Assembly: GCA_023475715.1 (NCBI GenBank)
Contig: JAMCVO010000087.1
Coordinates: 15,040-79,039, forward strand
Direction of reading: 5' to 3'
Source of the DNA: Actinomycetota bacterium
GTDB lineage: Bacteria; Actinomycetota; Humimicrobiia; Humimicrobiales; Humimicrobiaceae
DNA length: 64,000 nucleotides
Shown here: positions 36,815 to 45,387 of the stretch, piece by piece
Position numbering within the stretch: position 1 is the first letter of the stretch
Layout: the number at the start of each line of letters is the position of its first letter
The notes under the pieces: generated by a model
Seen by the model: only the letters and a program-made list of their open reading frames with translations
Told to the model about the DNA's origin: nothing
Database searches by the model: none
Translations under genes and position numbers: made by a program

Positions 36815-36998
36815 ATTCTTAAATCTGTAATAAAAATTAAAAATATGGTTAAACGAATGAAAGATTATGACTTTTTTGTGTTTTTTTGCGATATAATTCC
36901 AATTTTATAAACCGGTTAAATTTCAGTGTTATACAGTACTTATTTCTACGCTATTTGGAATCATTGGCGGAATATTAGCCGGTAATATATTTTTAAAA
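36815..36998 (+). repeat. Repeat family R1, copy 4
   Basis: TAAATTCTTAAATCTG at the left, then GCGATATAATTCCAATTTTATAAACCGG (AATTCC at 36895), ATACAGTACTTATTTC (AGTACT at 36935) and the inverted box at 36956, keeping the 40 and 21 base spacing. The other parts of 36714-37105 contain nothing recognised. Confidence 0.75.
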
Positions 36999-37105
36999 TA
37001 AACCAGTTTTTTAAAGCGGATTTTATATAATTTATATCTTTTAAAGATCTTAAATAAAAAAATTTGTTCTACATCTATTCATCATAAATATTTAATTATT
37101 GCTTA

Positions 37106-37267
37106 TTAATAACTCTTATAATTAAAGATCTTTTCAATAATTTTTCTATTTATCTTTTCTCTATAAATTTCTTGTTTTTGGGTCAAATTTATTTTTCTTG
37201 CAGTATCTATAGAAAAATCATATTCCCAGTCATTAATCCATTTTCTTTTAAAAAATCCTAAATCCAC
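37106..37267 (-). other. Short ORF downstream of the SIR2-like gene
   Basis: From a GTG at 37267 the minus strand encodes 53 residues, including KRKWINDWEYDFSIDTARK and a basic C-terminus ending FNYKSY. It begins 14 bases after the SIR2-like stop, in a different frame. It could be a small gene, or the detached C-terminus of the damaged SIR2-like gene. No homologue recognised. Confidence 0.3.
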
Positions 37268-37280
37268 TCACTATCTGCAA

Positions 37281-38581
37281 TTATAATACTGTCTCTACCA
37301 ATACCAACAGCATATCACCTGCAGCAGAAACTTTTGATAACACATCCTTGTAACGATTTTGCTGATCTAATTTTAAAAGTTCACTATAACTGTCTTTATA
37401 ATCTGAAACTTCAACTTTTATTGAACTGCTCTCATTACTGATTGTCTCAATCCCGGCTTTTAGTAGTATTTTTTTAATGAATTCTGCTTTTTTTGATTTA
37501 TTCTTTAAAATCTCCTCTAGTGAATCAAATTCCGACTTGTCGGAAAGGTTGATTTCTGATCCTTTACGCTTCAATGATTTGAAAGAATGATATTGTTTTA
37601 GTTCTTCGTAAGATATCCTTTTTCTATCTTTAAAGACCCGATACCTTTCGTAAAGGATATTCAAAAGAGGTTCTAGGAGATAATCACTGCCAGTGTCTGA
37701 AATACATTCCAGTAATGAACATATAACTATGCCCATCTTATTTGGCATAATATTTGAGTATCTTTTTTTAATTATCTTGGGTATTTCTAAAGCACTTATC
37801 GTAATTATGTTGTTCTTTGAGAAATATCTGTCAATATATTTTTCTTTGCGTTCAATAAGGATAAAGTTACTCTGTCTTTTGGCCTTATTACAGCTCTGGG
37901 CTAGATATTCAAGCCAGCTAATTATCAGTTTTAGATTGTAATCCTTTAACGAGTATCCGATGAATAGAAATGTATGGTCGACCAGTAGGGACTTTATAAA
38001 AGTTTCTATTAAAATATGTTTTTGAGAGTAATTTAAATAATCCTCTTCCTTTAAAACAATATCATTTAACTCATTAATATCTCCATGCATCTTTATTATA
38101 TAACTATTATTTGAATGGTAGGTTAAAAGATCTTCGTCCTTAATTACAATCTTATAGATCATTTTGTTTGGGTTTTCTGTATTTTCAATCAATTTGTCAA
38201 AATTTGTGGTTATGATATGTTTTGGTTGCAAATCCATTATCATACTATTTATTTTGTTGGGTTTTGCATCAATGCTGAACACTTCTTTTATAGTATTTAA
38301 ATAATCAGCTTTTTTCTTATTGTAAAAATATTGTGGTATTTTAAGATAATCATCCTGGCAGAAGTTATATTTCTCATCACAGTCTGGAGTACAGTTTAAA
38401 GAACTGTGGAAACTGCATTTACCACACTTGTCTATTTCCAATTTTTCGCAAAACGTTTAATAAGCTCATACCAGCTAGGAATACCAGAATTATTGGAAAC
38501 ACCTGCACCAACAAAGATTACAAGCCTATTACTCTCTCGTGCCTCTCTTAATCTCTTTAGTTTTTCCTTGAAGTTCATCAT
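37281..38581 (-). pseudogene. SIR2-like domain protein, frameshifted after the NAD-binding motif
   Basis: The 5' part starts at ATG 38581 (or 38578) and encodes the SIR2 nucleotide-binding motif FVGAGVSNNSGIPSWYELI. It then runs into a TAG at 38432-38434. Adding one A in the A5 run (38442-38446) joins it smoothly to the following 386-codon frame. That frame has TTNFDKLIE, IIKMHGDINEL and FLFIGYSLKDYN, the SIR2_2-type core of defence NADases. It also holds a cysteine-rich insert (CGKCSFHSSLNC) and a C-terminal helical region. Without the shift it would be about 433 residues. NAD-depleting defence is family knowledge; this copy looks inactive unless slippage or sequence error explains the run. 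Confidence 0.75.
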
Positions 38582-38789
38582 TCAATCTATATTTTCACTG
38601 AGGAACTTTTTATATTGATAGAATAAAATATATTGAAAACATTATTAAACATGCCATCAAAGTATATGATAAACGTAGTGGATAACTTTGACTAATACGT
38701 TTATTATATTCAAGAATTGTATAAAATGAAATCTAGCCTGTTTATAATTATTGAAATAGATGTATTACCGGTTATGAGATTAATACAAA

Positions 38790-38948
38790 TTATACAGAAG
38801 AGTTCTTCAAATTATCAATTTCACCAGCAAGGGTAACTAAGAATATGTATAAACCAATGTGATATAAAAGTTGTGCAATTTCTGGTTCACCATACATTTT
38901 GTTTATATGCGACAATCCTCTTAATATTTGGTTCCTGAAAACAAATTC
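38790..38948 (-). other. Short open-frame remnant
   Basis: An open minus-strand frame with no start at its 5' edge encodes about 52 residues, FVFRNQILRGLSHINKMYGE followed by PEIAQLLYHIGLYIF and an end at NLKNSSV. It is composed like a helical protein C-terminus. Not recognised; probably debris in the degraded island. 38582-38789 holds nothing else that I can support. Confidence 0.25.
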
Positions 38949-38962
38949 TTACTGAATCAATT

Positions 38963-39150
38963 AAATATCCAGGATAAATTCTTAAAGCTAATAAAAATGA
39001 AAAAATACTTTTTGCTGATTTTTTGTGATATAGTTCCGATTTTGTTAACCGGGTGAATTTTAGTGTGATAGAGTTCCTGTTAGTGTGGTATTAGGAACTA
39101 TTGGTAGAGTACTGTATCTTAGCCATAATCCAAATTAAATTCTTAAAGCT
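38963..39150 (+). repeat. Repeat family R1, copy 5
   Basis: The best-preserved copy: AAATTCTTAAAGCT at both ends (38977 and 39137), TGTGATATAGTTCCGATTTT (39024), TGTGATAGAGTTCCTGTTA (39064) and inverted AGGAACT (39093). AGTTCCT (39072) and AGGAACT form an inverted repeat. It lies directly before the recombinase remnant. Confidence 0.8.
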
Positions 39151-39197
39151 GAAGTAAAAACAATATATTCGATAATTGCATACGTATATATCAATGA

Positions 39198-39774
39198 AAA
39201 ATAGGTATTTATAATCCTGCCTCAATTCCGGGACTGGCACTGGAAGTACTGGGTGAATCACATAAAGACGAAACTGCTGAGCGTAAAACAATATTTAATA
39301 ACCTGCAGAAAACCTATAAGGATATTGAAAGTCAGATAAATAAACTTACAGACATGAAGTTAAAAGACCAGCTAACAGATGAAGAATATGATGCTAAAAG
39401 AGAGGAGCTTCTGGCCGATAAGTCCAGATTAAAGAAAATATTGATAATTATGATCACAGGATTGATAACTGGTTAGAACTGACAGAAAAAGTATTTGATT
39501 TTATAAGCTGTGCACGTGATGCCTTTGAAATCGGCGATTCGGACACAAAAAAGGCAATTTTAGCCGCAATTGGCAAGAATATTACACTACTTGATGGCAA
39601 AATCTATATCGAGCCGGAAGCATGGCTTGTACCTATAGCAGATAGATATCCAGCACTTGAGAAAGAGTATAAAATGTTCGAACCGGTAAAAAACACCGAT
39701 TTTACGCACAAAAATGGAGTTTTAGCGCCTATTCGTACGGCTTGGCTGGGGAAGAAGGATTCGAACCATAAATA
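39198..39774 (+). pseudogene. Large serine recombinase, C-terminal remnant with frameshift
   Basis: The first frame (from 39198) encodes ETAERKTIFNNLQKTYKDIE and the coiled-coil-like KLTDMKLKDQLTDEEYDAKR stretch. Near 39440 the frame changes, and DNYDHRIDNWLELTEKVFDF continues to the conserved recombinase end (IEPEAWLVPIADRYPALEKE, ending WLGKKDSNHK). This is the coiled-coil/C-terminal domain of large serine recombinases. The catalytic resolvase domain and zinc ribbon are gone. It marks an old mobile element. 39775-39858 has no feature. Confidence 0.78.
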
Positions 39775-39858
39775 AAATTATTAAGCTCACAAATAAATTA
39801 TTTTTATTTCATCTGATGTCGTTATCTGATAGAGCCGCACTAAAGGGTAATAAATTTT

Positions 39859-40482
39859 CTAGGTTTTTCTCCCATATTTTTCTTTTAAAAAATATTTCAG
39901 GTTTTTAAGAGCCTTACCCCTATGGCTTATCATGTTTTTTTCATGCTCGGAAAGCTCGGCCATAGTTTTACTACTACAGCTGTTGTAACCAACTGGAATA
40001 AATATGGAATCATATCCAAATCCACCCGAACCCTTTTCGGTAAAACCAATGCAGCCTTCGCAAACACCTGAAGAGGTTTTCAATAATCCTTTCCCCGGAT
40101 CCCATAAAATCATCTTGCAGATAAAACGAGCTGTTCTGTCTTTGAGAGAATTGCAGCTTCCAAGATTATCAAGTAATTTTTGCCTGTTTTCTTTATCAGT
40201 CGCATTCTCTCCTGCATATCTTGAAGATTTAACCCCTGGTTCCCCGCATAAGGCATCGACGACAAGCCCTGAGTCGTCAGCAAGCGTAATCGCATTAGTA
40301 AATTCAGAAATTGATTTTGCTTTCAGTGTTGCATTTTCAATAAAATCTAAACTGCCTTCATCAATGTCAGGAAAGTTTTCAAAATCTTCGAATGTAAGCA
40401 ATTCTATTTCCGGCAAATCATCAAGGAAGCTTTTAATCTCTTTGATTTTCCCTTTATTCTTTGTGGCAATTACAATCTTCAT
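39859..40482 (-). CDS. rdgB: XTP/dITP diphosphatase (non-canonical purine NTP pyrophosphatase)
   Basis: A 207-residue Ham1/RdgB enzyme that removes dITP, XTP and ITP from the nucleotide pool. The N-terminal VIATKNKGKIKEI motif, the LADDSGLVVDAL metal site (about 67-78), the GEPGVKSSRYAG stretch and the C-terminal GYDSIFIP and MISHRGKAL motifs are present. It is one base downstream of rph, and the murI-rph-rdgB order is the common Gram-positive arrangement. Length is standard. Confidence 0.96.
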   Translation of the reverse strand: MKIVIATKNKGKIKEIKSFLDDLPEIELLTFEDFENFPDIDEGSLDFIENATLKAKSISEFTNAITLADDSGLVVDALCGEPGVKSSRYAGENATDKENRQKLLDNLGSCNSLKDRTARFICKMILWDPGKGLLKTSSGVCEGCIGFTEKGSGGFGYDSIFIPVGYNSCSSKTMAELSEHEKNMISHRGKALKNLKYFLKEKYGRKT

Positions 40483-40483
40483 T

Positions 40484-41212
40484 CTAAATATTCTGGCTCA
40501 AAATCTTTTTCTGATAACATATTATCTCACTGATCGCTCTTGAAGCTTTATCGAGCATCATATCAAATTTTTCCCTATAAAAAGGGTACCCTTCTGCGCT
40601 TGATTGTATTTCTATGAATTTACCGCTGGAATTCATTACAACATTCATATCTACCTGCGCAGAGGAATCCTCGGCAAAGCACAGGTCAATAAGAACATCA
40701 TCGTCCACAATACCAAGACTGACAGCAGCCACAAAATCTACTATTGGTATTTCAGGTAAAACTTTACGATCCACCATGGAATGAAGACAGTCAAATAGAG
40801 CGATAAAGCTGCCTGTAATCGCAGCAGTTCTGGTGCCTCCATCCGCTTCAATAACATCGCAATCCAGCCAGATCGTTTTCTCACCGAGTTTATTCATGTC
40901 CACTGCACACCTGAGCGACCTGCCAATGAGCCTTTGGATTTCATGGGTTCGTCCGGATATTTTGCCTGTCACTTGTGGGCGAATAATCCTGATAGGTGCT
41001 GATTTAGGTATCATATCATATTCTGCAGTAATCCAGCCGCATCCCTTACCCTTTAAGAAAGGCGGAACTTTGTCTTCAACTGAAGCCGTGCACACAATCC
41101 TTGTTTTTCCCATCTCTATAAATACAGAGCCTTCTGTATGGGAAATAAATTTTCGTGTTATTTTTATTGGTCTTATTTCGTCTTGCTTTCTGCCGTCAAT
41201 TCTATCTCCCAT
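40484..41212 (-). CDS. rph: Ribonuclease PH
   Basis: A 242-residue phosphorolytic 3'-5' exoribonuclease that matures tRNA 3' ends. The RIDGRKQDEIRPI start, the EGSVFIEMGKTRIVCTASV block, the GWITAEYDMIP motif, the phosphate-site GRTHEIQRLIGRSLR and the catalytic acids in IDLCFAEDSSAQVDMNVV are all intact. It starts 29 bases after murI and ends one base before rdgB. Confidence 0.97.
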   Translation of the reverse strand: MGDRIDGRKQDEIRPIKITRKFISHTEGSVFIEMGKTRIVCTASVEDKVPPFLKGKGCGWITAEYDMIPKSAPIRIIRPQVTGKISGRTHEIQRLIGRSLRCAVDMNKLGEKTIWLDCDVIEADGGTRTAAITGSFIALFDCLHSMVDRKVLPEIPIVDFVAAVSLGIVDDDVLIDLCFAEDSSAQVDMNVVMNSSGKFIEIQSSAEGYPFYREKFDMMLDKASRAISEIICYQKKILSQNI

Positions 41213-41241
41213 TGATTTAAACCTTTCAATTATTTTTTTAT

Positions 41242-42048
41242 TTAGTGCATGTTAAGCTTTATTTTCTTGACTTCTTTTATCTCTGTGCCTAAAAATATTT
41301 TACTAATTTCAAGAAATTTGCTTGCATCCCCGGTCTCATAAAAAATTCTTTCAGGCTTTAAAGATTTTTCTGATTTAATTTGATTTGCATCAAGCACCTT
41401 ATTTACATCCCGTGCTGTTTCAACAGCCGAACTGATAACTTTTATGCCTTCATTGCAGCAAGATTTTATCTCGCTTTCAATAATTGGAAAATGAGTACAT
41501 CCTAATATAAGAACATCTATATCATATTGATTAAGTGGCTCAACATACCCGCAAATCAACTTTTTTAAATCACTGCCGTCCAGCACTCCTCTCTCAATAT
41601 ACTCTACAAGAAGCGGAGCGGCAACCTGGTAAACATTTATATCAGGGTTTATCCTTTTGACTTCAGATTCATAATCCCTGCTTGCGACCGTGCCTTTTGT
41701 AGCAATCACACCCACTTTATTTTTTATAGTATTGACTGCAGCTGACCTTGCACCAGGTTCGATAACTCCAATAATAGGAATATCAAATTCCTTTCTCAAA
41801 TCTTCAAGCGCAGCAGCTGTTGACGTATTGCATGCAACCACTATTAATTTTACTTCGCGATTTGAGAGAAATTCCGCAATCTTAAATGCAAAGTGCCTCA
41901 CTTCCGCAAGATTACGGGGTCCATATGGAAATCTTGCAGTATCTCCAAAATAAATTATGCTCTCGTTTGGGACAACATTTATTATTTCTCTTAGTACTGT
42001 CAGTCCCCCTACACCTGAATCAAAAACTCCTATAGGTCTGTTATCCAA
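41242..42048 (-). CDS. murI: Glutamate racemase
   Basis: A 268-residue enzyme supplying D-glutamate for peptidoglycan. The N-terminal VFDSGVGGLTVLREI motif and both catalytic cysteines are seen, one in VACNTSTAAA (about residue 74) and the other in ILGCTHFPI (about 184). Length is normal. It is the first gene of murI-rph-rdgB. 77 bases separate it from the upstream methyltransferase stop. Confidence 0.96.
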   Translation of the reverse strand: MDNRPIGVFDSGVGGLTVLREIINVVPNESIIYFGDTARFPYGPRNLAEVRHFAFKIAEFLSNREVKLIVVACNTSTAAALEDLRKEFDIPIIGVIEPGARSAAVNTIKNKVGVIATKGTVASRDYESEVKRINPDINVYQVAAPLLVEYIERGVLDGSDLKKLICGYVEPLNQYDIDVLILGCTHFPIIESEIKSCCNEGIKVISSAVETARDVNKVLDANQIKSEKSLKPERIFYETGDASKFLEISKIFLGTEIKEVKKIKLNMH

Positions 42049-42125
42049 ATTAAATCTTTCCTGAAATAAATAAAATTTATCTTCTGTAAATAATAATACG
42101 TATATTTATTTATTAATATGCATAT

Positions 42126-42956
42126 TTAAACTTTCTTATCAGCTTTACACAAATAATAAATCCAGCCACCGCTATTTAACTCTTTTTCATCTGTTGTCTT
42201 TAGCCCATTTCTTGAATAAGAAGATATTTCCATAAAACCTGCTCTCTTTAGCTGCCGAAGTTGTTCCTGGTATGATATATAGTAAATTTTTGCTTTGCCA
42301 TTTAAAGAATTATCATAAATATGACCATAATCCTTTTTTCTGAGCCTTACAATTAGATCAGACATTTTAAAGCTCTTGTTAAGCATGGCCAACCTGAAAG
42401 CCCTGTATTTTGTTTTAAATATATAAATTTTGCGCTTAACCGGATTTTTAATCCGATATATATTTTTATTATTATAATCATTTAACCTAAAGCTAAAAAG
42501 ATTGTTCAGATTCTTCCAGTTTAAATTATGAGAAGAAAAACAGAAATATCCATTATTTTTGAGTACCCTTCTTATCTCATTTAATGCTTTTTGCCTGTCT
42601 TGATGTCCAAAACTGTCAATCCCATTGAAACTAAATAAGATGAAATCAAAAGAATTATCTTCGAATTCATTCATGGACCTGACATCAGACTCAATAAATT
42701 TATATTTATCTTTAAACTTTTCCCTGCAAATCTTAACCATCTGAGGAGCATAATCGGCACCAATATAGCTCTTTACAAGAGGGGCAAAATACAAAGTCGT
42801 CCTGCCTCCTCCAACGCCCATATCCAGCATATCCATATCTGGCAGCTTGCAAAAAAGTTCATCCAATATAACTATCTCGGGTTTTTCCAGGTAGTCCCTT
42901 CGGGCATAATCATCATATATTTTTTTTGAATTATATAAACTTTTTTGATTTGGCAT
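42126..42956 (-). CDS. Class I SAM-dependent methyltransferase
   Basis: A 276-residue protein with a Rossmann methyltransferase core. Motif I is DMGVGGGRTTLYFA (about 43-56), the acidic loop is GADYAPQMV, motif II is FDFILFSFNGID and motif III is NEIRRVLKNNGYFCFSSHN. A basic insertion (about 155-215, rich in K, R and Y) and a C-terminal ISYQEQLRQLKRAGF segment complete it. The substrate is not predictable; neighbours give no strong clue. It has no overlap with murI. Confidence 0.82.
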   Translation of the reverse strand: MPNQKSLYNSKKIYDDYARRDYLEKPEIVILDELFCKLPDMDMLDMGVGGGRTTLYFAPLVKSYIGADYAPQMVKICREKFKDKYKFIESDVRSMNEFEDNSFDFILFSFNGIDSFGHQDRQKALNEIRRVLKNNGYFCFSSHNLNWKNLNNLFSFRLNDYNNKNIYRIKNPVKRKIYIFKTKYRAFRLAMLNKSFKMSDLIVRLRKKDYGHIYDNSLNGKAKIYYISYQEQLRQLKRAGFMEISSYSRNGLKTTDEKELNSGGWIYYLCKADKKV

Positions 42957-43410
42957 AAATTTAGCACCAATAAATAGTTTTAAAAAAATTCATAACATTA
43001 TAATAAAAATTAGTAAAAAATTTAAGGCTTAAAAACTTTTATTATAATAACAGTAATTTTTTATAAATCTTATTTTTTATTGATTTAAAACAAAAACTGT
43101 CCCAATTGCCAGGTAAAAACTGGCCAAAATACCATTACTATTGTTGCACTTTGGGATTATATTAAAAGATGAAAAAATAAATAGAATTTTGTACAAGCAG
43201 TCAGAGAGTATAGAAAATAAGCCAGACCACTGAGTTAGGCTTAGAAGTCTTATGAATCTCTTAGAGACTTATTTGACTTCTTTTATTAATAACTTTAATA
43301 TTAACATCATACAAAAACTCTCATGTTTTTACTTAAATTTTCATTATGAAAAACTGCCTGCCCGTATGCCTAAATTTTTTTAATTTAGGAAGGGCACTAA
43401 AGGAAAAAGG
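42957..43410. other. Intergenic region with one hairpin
   Basis: 454 bases with no supportable gene on either strand. It should hold the divergent promoters for the methyltransferase and the surface-protein gene, but none stands out. The only structure is a hairpin, CCTAAATT (43369-43376) with AATTTAGG (43382-43389) and a five-T loop, located 22 bases before the next ATG. Confidence 0.5.
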
Positions 43411-44217
43411 ATGAAAAAAAACTATAATAAATATACAATCTTTACCGATAGATTTCCTTTTATAATATTTGCCTTAATAATAATCTTTGCTGTAATTTTT
43501 GTTTTTCAATTTAAGGCAAAATATCCATTACCATTTTTTTCAGCGAGCGAGTCTGTGGTTCAAGATACGGCAAGCACTTCATATTCAATTTTTGTTGCTT
43601 CTCCAAATGATGCAGAAGTATTTAATTTTATAAATAAAAATTAATTTGTCCCAATAGAAATTAAATTTAAAGAAACTGAAGGGCTCAATTATAAGATTAA
43701 CCTGGTGATCAATGATAAAGACATAATAAAAACTTTTAGTTCGCCCCCATATACTTATGACTGGTATCCCCCGGAGTCCGGAGAATATACATTGGTTGCA
43801 AATCTTATAGGTAGCAACAATAAAATCATATCAAGTTCAAATAAATTAAAATTCTCTGTGAAGTACACAGTAGAAACAACTGCAACTGAAACAGCATCAA
43901 TAACAGGTACATCTATAACAGGAGAAACTTCAGCAAGCGGTACCCCAACAATCAACCTTGAGATCCTTGAGGGACCAACATATTCTGCCGGTGATGATAT
44001 CTGCTACTACAGGGTCGGGGCAACAGTTACCGGAGATCCTTCGCCTGCCGTGACATTCAGTAAAGATGACAGCGGTGGTGTATGGGGTCGCCTTAAAACT
44101 CAGGTCAATTTAACAAGAAACTCACCAACTTATACGCTTACTGCAATAGCAAAAAATTCTGCAGGTCAGGCCATGGATTCAATTACCTTAAACTGGGGAT
44201 GCGGACCTAAGCAATAA
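43411..44217 (+). pseudogene. Membrane-anchored Ig-like surface protein interrupted by in-frame TAA
   Basis: A single frame of 269 codons is broken only by TAA at codon 78 (43642-43644). Before it, a basic N-terminus and one membrane helix (about residues 16-36) lead into YSIFVASPNDAEVFNFINKN. After it, FVPIEIKFKETEG and an Ig-like domain (SGEYTLVANLIGSNNKI) follow, then a Thr/Ser-rich linker (TETASITGTSITGETSAS) and a second Ig-like domain ending GCGPKQ. An AAAGGAAAAAGG Shine-Dalgarno precedes the ATG. The downstream part could restart at 43705 but would lack its anchor. Readthrough, a sequence error or recent decay are the options. Confidence 0.7.
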
Positions 44218-44286
44218 GATCACATAAAATATAATGTTTTTCCGCAGAGTTTTTAAAAAGAACTTTTAATTTAGGTTTATTTTCAT

Positions 44287-44640
44287 ATGGTGGAGGCGGC
44301 GGGAATCGAACCCGCGTCCGAAAATATTGGCACTCAGATATCTACAAGTTTAGTTCACATCTAATTTTCGCTTTTTGGAATCATGTGAACGCTATCCCAA
44401 AAAACTATCCTGTAAAATTTTCCCTTCAAACAGCTCCAGGCTGACTGTTATAAGGTATCCTGCAATCGGCGCCTATCAAAAAGTGCAGGCAACTTCTTGT
44501 AGACGTAGCAGCTTAGTTTATTAGGCTGCTAAAGCTAACTCTGAATTATTAGCATTTATGTTTATCCCATTTTTTTACAAGTTCTGGTACTTGACTTGCA
44601 ATCCAAGCTCAACCTATTTCCGTCGAATCCTATCGCCCCC
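44287..44640 (-). ncRNA. ssrA: tmRNA (transfer-messenger RNA)
   Basis: 354 bases. The 5' end GGGGGCG pairs with CGCCTCC before the encoded A-CCA (44287-44289). The T-arm CGGGTTCGATTCCCG is present. The resume codon and tag open frame read GCTAATAATTCAGAGTTAGC onward, giving tag (A)NNSELALAA followed by TAA TAA. The conserved 5' GGATTCGACGG lies just after the acceptor strand. It rescues stalled ribosomes with SmpB, encoded 230 bases upstream on the same strand, and the LALAA ending targets products to ClpXP. Confidence 0.96.
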
Positions 44641-44867
44641 CTCTAAAGAAGGTAGGTTAAAAGAATTGAGCATATATAGTATACATATTTTTAAAATTTT
44701 TTAAAGAGGTTAGCTTAAATTGTTAGCGAAGCCTGAAACTGAGCCGGCTTTTACTTGCCGGGGAAAAGCTTGCATGTTTTTGAAATACCCATCATGGCTC
44801 TTAAAATTTTCCTTTATTGCTATCACGAAATTTTAGATGCTTCCGCTTAAATTCACTTGAAATAAGT

Positions 44868-45356
44868 TTAATGCTTATGCTTTCGGCTGTCAGACTGGTA
44901 TTTCAGTGCCCTTTTAACCTCAATTTTTGATTCTCTTTCTTCAATATCTCTTCGCTTGTCTCTTTTAAGCTTACTTTTTGCAATAGCTATTTCAACTTTT
45001 ACCAAACCTTGCACTATAAAAATGTTTAGCGGAATCACCGTGAGGCTTTTATCCGTAAGCTTGCCTGCAATCTTATTAATTTCTTTTCTGTGCAAAAGAA
45101 GCTTTCTTACTCTTTTAGGGTTTATGTCGTCTACCCTGCTTTTACTGTAAGGTGATATGTGCATGTTGTATATAAAAATTTCCCCATCTTTAATTCTTGC
45201 ATAGCAATCTTTTAAATTTACTTTATTTTCCCTTATTGATTTGACTTCAGAACCCATCAGTGCTATCCCGGCTTCATACCTGTCAAGCATAAAGAAATCT
45301 TTCATTGCTTTCTTATTCTGCGCAACTAAAATTTTTTTATCTTCCCGTTTTTCCAC
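44868..45356 (-). CDS. smpB: SsrA-binding protein SmpB
   Basis: A 162-residue RNA-binding protein that loads tmRNA onto stalled ribosomes. The LVAQNKKAMKDFFMLDRYEA start, the GSEVKSIRENKVNLKDCYAR block, MHISPYSK, and the basic C-terminal tail (KSKLKRDKRRDIEERESK and beyond) are typical. The gene directly precedes tmRNA, the common arrangement. The stop is 31 bases from ctpA upstream. Confidence 0.97.
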   Translation of the reverse strand: MEKREDKKILVAQNKKAMKDFFMLDRYEAGIALMGSEVKSIRENKVNLKDCYARIKDGEIFIYNMHISPYSKSRVDDINPKRVRKLLLHRKEINKIAGKLTDKSLTVIPLNIFIVQGLVKVEIAIAKSKLKRDKRRDIEERESKIEVKRALKYQSDSRKHKH

Positions 45357-45387
45357 CGTTACCTGCCGATTTATAAAAAAGCTTTAG

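Noticed and set aside
40004..40543. A 179-codon plus-strand open frame
   Set aside because: Antisense to rdgB and rph, both of which are certain.
43642..43644. TAA reassignment to a sense codon, suggested by two genes with in-frame TAA
   Set aside because: TAA terminates many intact genes here (kdpE and the polymerase-domain ligD gene end in TAA), so genome-wide recoding is excluded.
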